The notes below the pieces were generated by a model. That model was not told the origin of the DNA, made no database searches, and worked only from the letters and a program-made list of their open reading frames with translations. Shown here piece by piece: positions 25,195 through 33,130 of a stretch of 64,000 bases of DNA. The DNA is taken from positions 53,306 through 117,305 of the forward strand of contig URJJ01000003.1 of NCBI GenBank assembly GCA_900548185.1. The letters are read 5' to 3'. A program made the translations under genes and the position numbers. The stretch's first letter is position 1, and every line of letters starts with the position of its first letter. This DNA is from an uncultured Opitutales bacterium (GTDB taxonomy: Bacteria; Verrucomicrobiota; Verrucomicrobiia; Opitutales; Intestinicryptomonadaceae).

Positions 25195-26235
25195 ATGGCA
25201 ATACGCACACCGCTAATAATCGCAGCGCTCTTCGGGACGGCGCTTTTGAACGCGCAGGACGCGCGTTTTGAACCCGCCCCCTCCGACTCCCCAAGCCGCT
25301 TCCAGCGCGAGCAGATACAGAGGAAATACGGCATGTTCATCCACTTCGGGATAAACACATTCCACAACCAGGAATGGACCGACGGCACGAAGCCCGCTGC
25401 CTCGTATGCGCCGTCTGCAATAGACGCGCGGCAATGGGTGGAAACCGCAAAAAATGCGGGGATGAAATACATAATCCTCGTTGCAAAGCACCACGACGGG
25501 TTCTGCCTATGGGACAGCGCCTGTACGCAGTACGACGTCGCAAGCTCCGGCAACCCCACGGACGTCGTAGATGCGGTGGCGCGGGAATGCGCCCGCCAGG
25601 GAATCGGCCTCGGGCTCTACTATTCCCTCTGGGACAGAAACCGCAACCCCGACGTCGCAGACCCCTCCAAAGACGAAGCCTACAACCGCTACATGCTGGC
25701 CCAGATAGGCGAGCTTGCCGCCATAGTCCAGCGCCACACAAAGCTTCTTGAATTCTGGTTCGACGGCGGTTGGGAAAAGCCGAAACAGCGCTGGCCAATC
25801 GCCGAAATATACAGGGCGATAAAAACGGCGGCCCCGCAGTGCCAGGTCGGAGTAAACTGGACGATAGAGATTCCCGGCGACCCCAAAAAGCACGTCGGCC
25901 CCGCAGAGCAGAAGGAGGGCTACCCCATCCGCTACTTCCCGAGCGATTTCCGCCTGGGCGACCCGTGCCTCCCGGAATTTCCCGACCCCAAACTGTTCAC
26001 CCACGGCGGCCGCACATACTACATGCCCTGGGAATCGACGGTATGCATAAGCGGCAAATGGTTTTACCACACGGAAGACGACGCCTACAAGTCCGTAGAC
26101 GAGCTCGCCGCCATCTACCGGCGCGCCACCGCCCAGGACAACATACTAATACTCAACGCCCCGCCCAACCGCGAGGGGCGCATACGGGAAAAGGACGTGC
26201 AGCTCCTCCTCAAGCTGCGCGAAAAAATCCAATAA
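25195..26235 (+). CDS. Secreted alpha-L-fucosidase, GH29 (catalytic domain only)
   Basis: 346 residues. The signal peptide is MAIRTPLIIAALFGTALLNA. The GH29 barrel shows KYGMFIHFGINTFHNQEW near the N-terminus, AKHHDGFCLWDS (residues about 100-111), and the nucleophile Asp in LEFWFDGGW near residue 188. GH29 enzymes release alpha-linked fucose from glycans by a retaining mechanism. The protein ends right after the barrel (LLLKLREKIQ) and lacks the C-terminal beta-sandwich found in many GH29 enzymes; this is a known short form. It is divergent from shc and stands alone, with 1 kb of non-coding sequence after it. Confidence 0.92.
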   Translation: MAIRTPLIIAALFGTALLNAQDARFEPAPSDSPSRFQREQIQRKYGMFIHFGINTFHNQEWTDGTKPAASYAPSAIDARQWVETAKNAGMKYIILVAKHHDGFCLWDSACTQYDVASSGNPTDVVDAVARECARQGIGLGLYYSLWDRNRNPDVADPSKDEAYNRYMLAQIGELAAIVQRHTKLLEFWFDGGWEKPKQRWPIAEIYRAIKTAAPQCQVGVNWTIEIPGDPKKHVGPAEQKEGYPIRYFPSDFRLGDPCLPEFPDPKLFTHGGRTYYMPWESTVCISGKWFYHTEDDAYKSVDELAAIYRRATAQDNILILNAPPNREGRIREKDVQLLLKLREKIQ

Positions 26236-27201
26236 GCCCGCGCAGACCCAACACGCACGCGCGTGCTAAAGGCAATCCCCTCCCCCCGCCCCTCTCCGGC
26301 GCATACCCGCGCACTCCGGGCCGCCTGCGCCCGGGCGGACACCCGTTAGATGCGCTTCCGGAGGCGAAAAACAAAACGGATGCAAACGGGCTCCAAATCC
26401 GGAAAAACGCCCGCCGCCCAAACCCTGCCCGGCGCATTGCAATGAAATGCCGCACGGGTACGCCGGAGCCCCGAAAGCCGCCCACTGGCGGAAGCGGACG
26501 GCTGCATTTAAGCCCGTCTTAAATTCCGACCTTCCCCGCAGACTGCCCTGAAAAACGCCTTGCCCGGGATGCCGCCGGGCTTCAGTCCACGCTCTCTCAA
26601 ACAAAGCGGGGTAAAGGCATCCCAGCCCAAAAAATTTGAAAAACGGCATAGCTTTGCCCGCTCCGCGACATTTGAAAGGTGAAATTGGAAGCAAAAGACG
26701 CGGCCGCATAACGGGAAGTCGGCATATTTAAAAGCCTTTCTCTTGGATTATTCCCCATGATTCTGGCTTTGGAATACCTCGCGCCGGCCAATCAAAATGA
26801 AGCCGAGTTAAAATACATTTATCGCCCCAGTCTAATTTTTACCGCCGCATCCTGAGCCGCGCACCGGGCGAGAATAAAAGGAAGCGGCACGGATTGAAGC
26901 CCCCCGAGAAACTGAAAATCACGCGGCATCTCGCAGGGGATGCTCTGGCGCCCGGTTTTTATTATCCGCGTAAAACTTCATTTAAAATCCGTATCCCGCC
27001 CCCATCTGCGCCAAGCCCAAATCCTGCGTCAAACGCCCTCCTCCCGAATCTCCGCACGAAAAATTCACGCGCCGCCCGACCCCGGGCGAAATCCGCCTTG
27101 AAAAAGGCCGGGGAGGAAATCCGCAGCCTGGCAAAACTCCGCATCCCCCGCCAAGTTCCGACGCAAAAAATGCGGGGGCGGCCTCCCCGTTTTTCCAATG
27201 C
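26236..27201. other. Intergenic stretch of about 1 kb without a supportable gene
   Basis: A 12-bp perfect palindrome GCACGCGCGTGC (26255-26266) lies 20 bp after the fucosidase stop. The centre (about 26,740-26,990) is AT-richer than its flanks. A 119-codon plus-strand frame at 26894-27253 is Lys/Pro/Arg-rich and runs through the terminator of the opposite gene, so it is not credible. No RNA gene was recognised. Confidence 0.5.
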
Positions 27202-27229
27202 AAAAAAAAGCCCCGCAGCTATGCGGGGC
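27202..27229 (-). terminator. Rho-independent terminator of the GreA-like gene
   Basis: Minus-strand stem GCCCCGCA/TGCGGGGC (27210-27217 with 27222-27229), a four-base loop, then an eight-base T tract (A run at 27202-27209 on the plus strand). Confidence 0.93.
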
Positions 27230-27249
27230 ATCGGATTCGGAGCTCAAGC

Positions 27250-29226
27250 CTAGGCTGCCGGACGCTCGATTTTGACAATCTTCCAAACGGTTTTATGGCC
27301 CTCGATATTGGTCTCAACCGTATCGCCGACGGCGTGCTCGAGAAGGGCCTGGGCGAGAGGCGTCTTGTAGGAATAGACGTTGTTGTCCGGATCGCTGTCC
27401 CACGCGCCGCGTATGGAGCACTTCTGGACTTTGCCGCCCTCGCGCTCGACTGTAACGACGGAGCCGATTCCCACAACGTCCGTGGGGGCCTGCGTGAAAT
27501 CGACAACCTCCGCGCGGGATATGTCGCGCTGGAGCTGGGCGCGGCGCGCAGACAGGGTCTCGTCGTGCTCGCGGGCCATCTTGTATTCCGAATTTTCGCG
27601 CAAGTCGCCGAGTTCCCTCGCGGCCTCGATGGCCTTCTTGCTGGCGGGAATCTGGTTTTTGATGATGTCCTCGAGTTCGGCGCGGCGCGCATCGAGGGAT
27701 TCCCTGGAGACGTAGAGCCTTTCGGCCTTGGTGTCGCCGCGGCCAGCGACGAGCGTCTGGACTTCGGGATAGAGCTTTATGAATCGCGCCAAAATCGACT
27801 TCTGCGTGAGGTCCTCAAAGCCCTGGTTTAGAAGCAGGCTCTGGGCGAGGTCGCGCGCGGTCTCGGCCGAGGCGCCGCCAAGAAGGTCGGCCACGAGCTC
27901 GCGGTCGTCGCTGAGCGCGTCCACGAGGGGGATGCGGCGGTTGGTGTCGCTTTGCAGGGCCTCGTCGTCAATGGCGGAAAGCAGCGCGGTGAAGAGCTTC
28001 TGGCCGATGAGGTCCTTGAGGATGTCCCTGAACTTGGCTGTGTTGCGGTTTTTGACTATCCAAAGGATGACCGGCCCGCGCAGGGTCTGCTCTTCGAGCC
28101 AGCGGTGCAGGTTTTCGCGCACGAGGTCGCGGCAGGAGTGCCCCTTGTCCTTCTCGCTTTCGGTGGAAAGCCCCTTGACGTACTTTGACGAGCGCGTGTT
28201 GTCCCAATCGACGAGGAAGTTGACGCACTCGTTAGTGAAGCGGCCCTCGCTGTTTTTGAGAAGCTCGATTATGATGTCGCGCCAGGTGTCGGGGAATATG
28301 CGCGTTATGAGGTCGAGGAAGCGGTCGTAGTAGGAAGTCGGAAGGTTGCGGGCCAGTTCGTTGAGGCCATCCTTGGGGTCCTGCTCGATTGTGCTGAAAA
28401 TTATGTCGCGGCTCTTGGGGGATATTTCCTCGACCTTCTCTTCGTCGTCGGGGTAGAGGAAGCGGATGAGGTCGTTTCGCACCCAGATGCCGTGGAGGCG
28501 GTCGGCCTGCTTGAGCGAGCGGGCGGTCTTGATGGCGCTGGTAAGCTCGTCCTTGATGCGCGGCAGGTCGTCCTTTATCCCCTCGACGCTCTTTGCGACG
28601 GCGGCCTTGTCGGCCCCGGTTATGACCATGTTGAAGAGCTTTTCGGCAAGCAGTATCTTCTTCTTGGAGTCGCGGTTGAGGAAGTATTCCTGAAGGAGCT
28701 CCTGTTCCGGCTCAATCTTGGCGTCCTCGTCGCGCAGCTCGTAGTGGTCGTTTTTCTTCTTGGGGCAGGCTATCCTCGGGTCGCGGACGAGGAGCTTCTT
28801 GGCCTTGTTCCACCACGTGCGGAACTCCTTCTCGCCCTTGAAGAGGCGGACGAGCACGTTTTCAAGCTCCACCGAAGTCGCCATCCTGTCGGGCATGCCG
28901 GCGAGGATGCCTTCCACGAATTTCGCGGGATCGGCCTTCATGCTGTCCTCCACCGACTTGGGATCCCTGCGGTACTGCACGAGAACGTCGTCGTCCGGGA
29001 GTATGTCGAGCTTGTCCACGCAAAAAGCCGGATCCATGGAATGCCCCGGCTTTTCGTCAAAATCTATGATGAGCCTGTTTGCGGCTTCGTCGTAGGCCGA
29101 TATGCGGCCGAAACCCCAACTGGAGTGCATGCAGCACGCGCCGTCGACGAACTTCTCGAGCTTCTCGCGCTTGGACGCCAGGGAGGGATTTTTTTTGATT
29201 AGAGATTCTATCGCTTCAGGATTCAT
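27250..29226 (-). CDS. GreA/GreB-family protein with a large N-terminal extension
   Basis: 658 residues from the ATG at 29226 (MNPEAIESLIKKNPSL). The last 160 residues are a GreA module: a coiled coil carrying the acidic tip motif GDLRENSEYKMARE (GDLSENAEYHAAKE in GreA, with the catalytic Asp and Glu kept), then the C-terminal FKBP-like domain (VGIGSVVTVEREGG ... GDTVETNIEGHKTVWKIVKIE). GreA rescues backtracked RNA polymerase by stimulating transcript cleavage. The first 500 residues are mostly helical; residues about 35-100 include SSWGFGRISAYDEAANRLIIDF, a small beta-barrel-like piece. Similar long GreA proteins occur in PVC bacteria; the role of the extension is unknown. Confidence 0.85.
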   Translation of the reverse strand: MNPEAIESLIKKNPSLASKREKLEKFVDGACCMHSSWGFGRISAYDEAANRLIIDFDEKPGHSMDPAFCVDKLDILPDDDVLVQYRRDPKSVEDSMKADPAKFVEGILAGMPDRMATSVELENVLVRLFKGEKEFRTWWNKAKKLLVRDPRIACPKKKNDHYELRDEDAKIEPEQELLQEYFLNRDSKKKILLAEKLFNMVITGADKAAVAKSVEGIKDDLPRIKDELTSAIKTARSLKQADRLHGIWVRNDLIRFLYPDDEEKVEEISPKSRDIIFSTIEQDPKDGLNELARNLPTSYYDRFLDLITRIFPDTWRDIIIELLKNSEGRFTNECVNFLVDWDNTRSSKYVKGLSTESEKDKGHSCRDLVRENLHRWLEEQTLRGPVILWIVKNRNTAKFRDILKDLIGQKLFTALLSAIDDEALQSDTNRRIPLVDALSDDRELVADLLGGASAETARDLAQSLLLNQGFEDLTQKSILARFIKLYPEVQTLVAGRGDTKAERLYVSRESLDARRAELEDIIKNQIPASKKAIEAARELGDLRENSEYKMAREHDETLSARRAQLQRDISRAEVVDFTQAPTDVVGIGSVVTVEREGGKVQKCSIRGAWDSDPDNNVYSYKTPLAQALLEHAVGDTVETNIEGHKTVWKIVKIERPAA

Positions 29227-29286
29227 GATTTTATTTGTTTTTAAATGCGGGATGTGCAATATGGCCACAGCTTTTTAAGATACATC

Positions 29287-30654
29287 ATGGCACACGGCTC
29301 GGACATACTGGCGCTTGCGGCAAAATTGCTGATGGAATACGAAAAACACCCCGTCAAGGCGGACGAGTTCATCGAATCCAAATACACCTTTTTCCCCAAA
29401 TACGGAGAAGAACGCCGTGTTTGTCAATTTATCTTTTCAACTGTTTTGCGCAACAAGCTTATAATAGAGTCCATTCTGGCCGGCCTGCTCCCCAAGCCCC
29501 CGCGCCCCGGAGCCCGCTCCCTGCTGAAGTGCGCCGCAGCCGAAATCATAGCCTCCGCCCCGGAAAAGCGCCCACAGGTGGTGCATGCGTGGGTCGGCGC
29601 ATGCAAGCGGGGGTTCAGCGAGGGCGAGGCGCGCATGGCAAACGCCGTGCTGCGCAGGTTCGCTCAGGCATACGACGCCGCAGCCGCCTCGGCCTCCTCC
29701 CTCAAAGACTTCGCCCTGCTTTACAGCCACCCGCTATGGCTCGCAAAATCATGGGCAGACACTTACGGCGAGGAAAAGGCTGTCGAAATAATGCGCTCAA
29801 ACTCAAAAACTCCGGAAATCTGGTTCAGAATCCCGCAGAATCCGGACGCGCGCACAGACTTCGCCCCGTTTTCCAGGCACTTTGAAGAGTCCGCATACCC
29901 CGGATTCTTCCGCCTCAAGCCGGGGCGCTTCGGCGACGCCGCCCCGCTCCTCGAAACCCCTTCCGCCTACGTGCAGGACCCCGCCACCCGCATGGCCCCT
30001 GAAATCCTGGCCCCAAAACCCGGCGAAAGAATACTCGACCTCTGCGCGGCCCCCGGCGGCAAGAGCCGCACCATCGCCGATATGCTGCGGGATTCCGGCG
30101 CAGACCTATCTTCAACACTGCTCGTCTCCGCCGACATGCCCGGGCGGAGGCTCGAACGCCTCAGGGAAAACCTGTCGAAAATTTCATTCATGCGCGCAGA
30201 ATGCGCAGGATGCGACCTGCTCGCTCCGGACCTCGCCGGCACCCTCGCAGCCCTGGGCCTGCCCGCCGAATTCGACGCCATACTCCTGGACGCCCCATGC
30301 TCCAATACCGGCGTCCTGCGCAGACGCCCCGACGCCCGCTACCGGCTCTCCGAACGCGATATCCCCGCATGCGCCCAAATACAGGAGGAAATGCTCAAAA
30401 ACGCCCTCCCCCTCCTCGCACCCGGCGGACGCCTCGCCTACTCGACATGCTCGATTGAACCCCTGGAAAATAAAACCGCACCCCGCAGGGCAATCGCCGC
30501 ACTCGAAGGCTTTGAAATAGAATCCGAACATACCATCCTCCCCGGAGAAACCGACGGGGCAGGCATCGCCCTCATCCGCCGCCAACGTTCCGTTGGATCT
30601 AAGATGCTTCCGCATCTTGATACGACGTGCGCGCCCGAGTCCGGGCGGCTGTGA
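29287..30654 (+). CDS. rsmB: 16S rRNA (cytosine-C5)-methyltransferase RsmB-like
   Basis: 455 residues from the ATG at 29287. The N-terminal NusB/RsmB-like helical domain spans about residues 1-130. The SAM-dependent methyltransferase domain has motif I LDLCAAPGGKS, the Pro-Cys motif LLDAPCSNTG, and the catalytic Cys motif YSTCSIEPLEN. The family methylates C967 of 16S rRNA. The last 22 codons and the stop lie inside the first unit of a multi-hairpin repeat (from 30582): after ALIRRQ the peptide is translated repeat, so the native C-terminus has been replaced. It is divergent from the GreA-like gene with about 60 bp between starts. Confidence 0.9.
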   Translation: MAHGSDILALAAKLLMEYEKHPVKADEFIESKYTFFPKYGEERRVCQFIFSTVLRNKLIIESILAGLLPKPPRPGARSLLKCAAAEIIASAPEKRPQVVHAWVGACKRGFSEGEARMANAVLRRFAQAYDAAAASASSLKDFALLYSHPLWLAKSWADTYGEEKAVEIMRSNSKTPEIWFRIPQNPDARTDFAPFSRHFEESAYPGFFRLKPGRFGDAAPLLETPSAYVQDPATRMAPEILAPKPGERILDLCAAPGGKSRTIADMLRDSGADLSSTLLVSADMPGRRLERLRENLSKISFMRAECAGCDLLAPDLAGTLAALGLPAEFDAILLDAPCSNTGVLRRRPDARYRLSERDIPACAQIQEEMLKNALPLLAPGGRLAYSTCSIEPLENKTAPRRAIAALEGFEIESEHTILPGETDGAGIALIRRQRSVGSKMLPHLDTTCAPESGRL

Positions 30655-31109
30655 GTTCATCTTACGCATTGCCTGACGGCAATCGCTTGGTGGGGACAAT
30701 CAAGAGTGTATTTGGTAGTCTCTTTTTAATAAGTAAGCGTTCCGCTTAACCTAAGATGCTTCCGCATCTTGATACGACGTGCGCCGCCCGAGTCCGGGCG
30801 GCTATGAGTTTATCTTACGCATTGCCTGACGGCAATAGCTTGGCGGGGACAATCAAGAGTGTATTTGGTAGTCTCTTTTAATAAGTAAAAAGAGTGTGCC
30901 GTTTTATCCAACCAACGTTCCGTTGGATCTAAGATGCTTGCGCATCTTGATACGACGTGCGCCGCCCGAGTTCGGGCGGCTATGAGTTCATCTTACGCAT
31001 TGCCTGACGGCAATCGCTTGGCGGGGACAATCAGAAGTGAATTTGATAGTCTTTTTTAATAAGTAAAAAGAGTGTGCCGTTTTATCTAAGATGCTCACGC
31101 ATCTTGATA
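30582..31109 (+). repeat. Multi-hairpin repeat array 1 (three units plus a fragment)
   Basis: Units start at 30582, 30736 and 30912, with a fragment at 31084-31109. Each unit (about 154-175 bp) carries, in order: CCAACG-TTC-CGTTGG (lost in unit 2); AAGATGC-loop-GCATCTT; a GC-rich stem, GCCGCCCG-loop-CGGGCGGC; ATTGCC-TGAC-GGCAAT; and a tail ending in a T run and AATAAGTAA. Loop bases differ between units (TTCC, TTGC, TCAC) while stems stay paired. The array overlaps the end of rsmB and stops 15 bp before the end of a minus-strand esterase gene. The same family recurs at 44,907. Confidence 0.95.
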
Positions 31110-31123
31110 AGGCTGACGCGCTC

Positions 31124-32122
31124 TCACTTGCCGCCTGCAAGATGCCTTGCAAAGAATTCCCTCCGGATTCTGGCAAGCCCCCCGTTGTCGGGATTTTTTG
31201 CATTTTCAAAGGAATGCCCCGCGCCCTCAGAAATGACGAGCTCAACGGGAACGCCGAGCGAGCGCGCCTTTTTCTCCATGTAAATCGCGGCCTCTTTCGG
31301 CACAATGGAATCCTTCTCGCCTTGCAGGATGAGCATCGCGGGCGCGCCGCGCTTCAGGTAGCGGGCGGGGCTCATCATCTTCCTGAGCTCAACATTGTCG
31401 GCAATCTTTCCGCCGAGAGGCCCGCGCATGTTCGATTCCTGCGATATAAACGAACCCGGGGCGTCGGCCTCCGGATCGACCATGTCGCTCGGTCCGGACT
31501 GCGGCACGGCGCACACGAACCTGACTTTCACCCCCTTCAGCGACTCGTCGCCGGGGAAGTCGGAATCGCCCGAAAGCGCCGTAAGATACGTGAGCTGTCC
31601 GCCCGCCGAATGCCCGTAAACGCCCATCTTATTCGGGTTGAGCTTCAGCTCCTTTGCGTACTTTACCATGAACCGCGCGGCGTCCTTTGCGTCGGTAACG
31701 CACGCAAGCATCGTGCGCTTGGGGAAATGCCTGGCGAACCTGTACGAAACCGTTGCCACCGCAATGCCCTTTGAATTGTACCACCTTATCTCGTCATTGT
31801 AGTACCCGTATCCGGAAAAACGCTCGCCCCCCGCAAAGCCACCGCCGTGAAAATACATTATAAGCGGAAACCCCGCCAGCGGGGCGGGCCCCTCCGGATA
31901 GGATATGTCGAACCTCAAAAGCTCGCCGTCCGCATACTTGTAAGGTATGCCAAACGATGTGTTGAGATTCTCATAAATCGCGCGCTTTCCGGAATAATAC
32001 TCGGGAACCTCGCACCGCGACAACGCTTCAAGGGGCGACCTGTCCGGCGCTGCGGCATGCATTTGAAGAGCCGCAAAAAGCGGCGCGAACACAAACAGAA
32101 ACTTCAATGCGCATTTATTCAT
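31124..32122 (-). CDS. Secreted alpha/beta-hydrolase (esterase/lipase, HGGG type)
   Basis: 332 residues from the ATG at 32122; upstream in-frame ATGs at 32161 and 32212 would hide the signal peptide MNKCALKFLFVFAPLFAALQMHA. The oxyanion-hole motif YFHGGGFAGG and nucleophile elbow GVYGHSAGGQ (Ser in GHSAG) mark the hormone-sensitive-lipase/BD-FAE-like esterases. The acid residue is probably Asp in LQGEKDSIVP and the base is His in EGAGHSFENA. It probably de-esterifies acetylated or feruloylated glycans outside the cytoplasm; the substrate is unproven. Its 3' end abuts repeat array 1. Confidence 0.88.
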   Translation of the reverse strand: MNKCALKFLFVFAPLFAALQMHAAAPDRSPLEALSRCEVPEYYSGKRAIYENLNTSFGIPYKYADGELLRFDISYPEGPAPLAGFPLIMYFHGGGFAGGERFSGYGYYNDEIRWYNSKGIAVATVSYRFARHFPKRTMLACVTDAKDAARFMVKYAKELKLNPNKMGVYGHSAGGQLTYLTALSGDSDFPGDESLKGVKVRFVCAVPQSGPSDMVDPEADAPGSFISQESNMRGPLGGKIADNVELRKMMSPARYLKRGAPAMLILQGEKDSIVPKEAAIYMEKKARSLGVPVELVISEGAGHSFENAKNPDNGGLARIRREFFARHLAGGK

Positions 32123-32287
32123 GGCTGGCCTCAATGTTTTTATGAAAGAAGATTTCCCCATATAAAATTCCGTTTGAAAAAAATTTGCAAATATCTTCCA
32201 AAAAAAATGCAAAGCACGCCCCCCGCCAGCAAATGCCGGGCGGCATGCGCCCCCCGCCCCGGAGCGGCGCCGCCCCCCAAACGGCGC

Positions 32288-32317
32288 AAAAAAAAAGCGC
32301 GCCCGAACAGGACGCGC
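32288..32317 (-). terminator. Rho-independent terminator of tatA
   Basis: On the minus strand GCGCGTCC and GGGCGCGC pair (one G-U) with the plus-strand arms at 32297-32304 and 32310-32317, followed by a T tract of nine (A run 32288-32296 on the plus strand). It lies 22 bp beyond the tatA stop. Confidence 0.88.
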
Positions 32318-32338
32318 CCTCCCCTCAAAATCAAAAGG

Positions 32339-32590
32339 CTATTTCTCCCCGTCTTTTGAGGAATCTTCGGGCTTTTCCGAAGGAGCCGGCTTCTTGGGCT
32401 CGTCCTCCTTCATGGCGTCGCGGAAATTGTCCTCAACCTCCCTTGTCGCCTTCTTGAACTCCTGCATCGACTTCCCCAGGCCGCGCGCAAGTTCGGGAAG
32501 CTTCTTCGCCCCGAAAAGCAGAAGAATTATCACGAGAATTATTATGAGTTCCGTGTTCCCTATATTTAAAAAACCAAATATTTCCTTCAT
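32339..32590 (-). CDS. tatA: Sec-independent translocase subunit TatA/TatE
   Basis: 83 residues, typical. A short N-terminal membrane helix (NTELIIILVIILLLFGAKKLPEL) leads through the FGxKKLPEL hinge into an amphipathic helix (ARGLGKSMQEFKKATREVE) and a charged Lys/Glu/Ser tail. TatA multimers form the pore of the twin-arginine pathway for folded proteins. AGGTGGG lies 6 bases before the ATG. No tatB or tatC lies nearby. Upstream is an 80-bp tandem repeat array, downstream an intrinsic terminator. Confidence 0.95.
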   Translation of the reverse strand: MKEIFGFLNIGNTELIIILVIILLLFGAKKLPELARGLGKSMQEFKKATREVEDNFRDAMKEDEPKKPAPSEKPEDSSKDGEK

Positions 32591-32642
32591 ATTCCCACCT
32601 ACACTATGACCGTTTTCCCCAAAATCAACACTTTTATAGAAG

Positions 32643-33005
32643 GGGGCAAAGCCCCCTTACGGAATGCGGCCCCGCCGCATTTCCTATCCCCCGCGACGTC
32701 TCAATCATGAAGCGCATGGCGCGGGGCAAAGCCCCCTTGCGCAATGCGGCCCCGCCGCATTTCCTATCCCCCGCGACGTCCCAACCATGAAGCGCATGGC
32801 GCGGGGCAAAGCCCCCTTACGGAATGCGGCCCCGCCGCACTTCCTATCCCCCGCGACGTCTCAACCATGAAGCGCATGGCGCGGGGCAAAGCCCCCTTGC
32901 GCAATGCGGCCCCGCCGCACTTCCCATCCCCCGCAACGTCTCAATCATGAAGCGCATGGCGTGGGGCAAAGCCCCCTTGCGGAATGCGGCCTCGCCGCAT
33001 TCCGC
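32643..33005. repeat. Exact 80-bp tandem repeat array (four and a half copies)
   Basis: Copies start at 32643, 32723, 32803, 32883 and 32963 (the last partial, diverging after about 33,003). Each has the hairpins GGGGC-AAA-GCCCC and AATGCGGC-CCC-GCCGCATT, then CCCCCGCGACGTCTCAA and GAAGCGCATGGCGC. Only a few positions differ between copies (for example TTAC/TTGC, GGAATG/GCAATG, CATT/CACT). The period is not a multiple of three, so the staggered short ORFs through it are not genes. It lies between the glgC terminator and the start of tatA. Confidence 0.97.
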
Positions 33006-33052
33006 GCGCCCGGCCCAATCTCAAAAAAATTGCGGAATCCCATTCTCCCAGG

Positions 33053-33086
33053 CAAAAAATCCGCAGGCCCTGCGGGGAGCCTGCGG
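33053..33086 (-). terminator. Rho-independent terminator of glgC
   Basis: Plus-strand arms CCGCAGGC (33061-33068) and GCCTGCGG (33079-33086) form an 8-bp stem; on the minus strand it is followed by A and six T residues. It lies 45 bp beyond the glgC stop. Confidence 0.9.
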
Positions 33087-33130
33087 AAACGGTTCGCCAG
33101 GCGGCGCACAAGCGCGCCGGCAAAGCGCAA

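Noticed and set aside
30582..31109. CRISPR array
   Set aside because: No short identical repeats separated by unique spacers of constant length; the units are related along their whole length and there are no cas genes.
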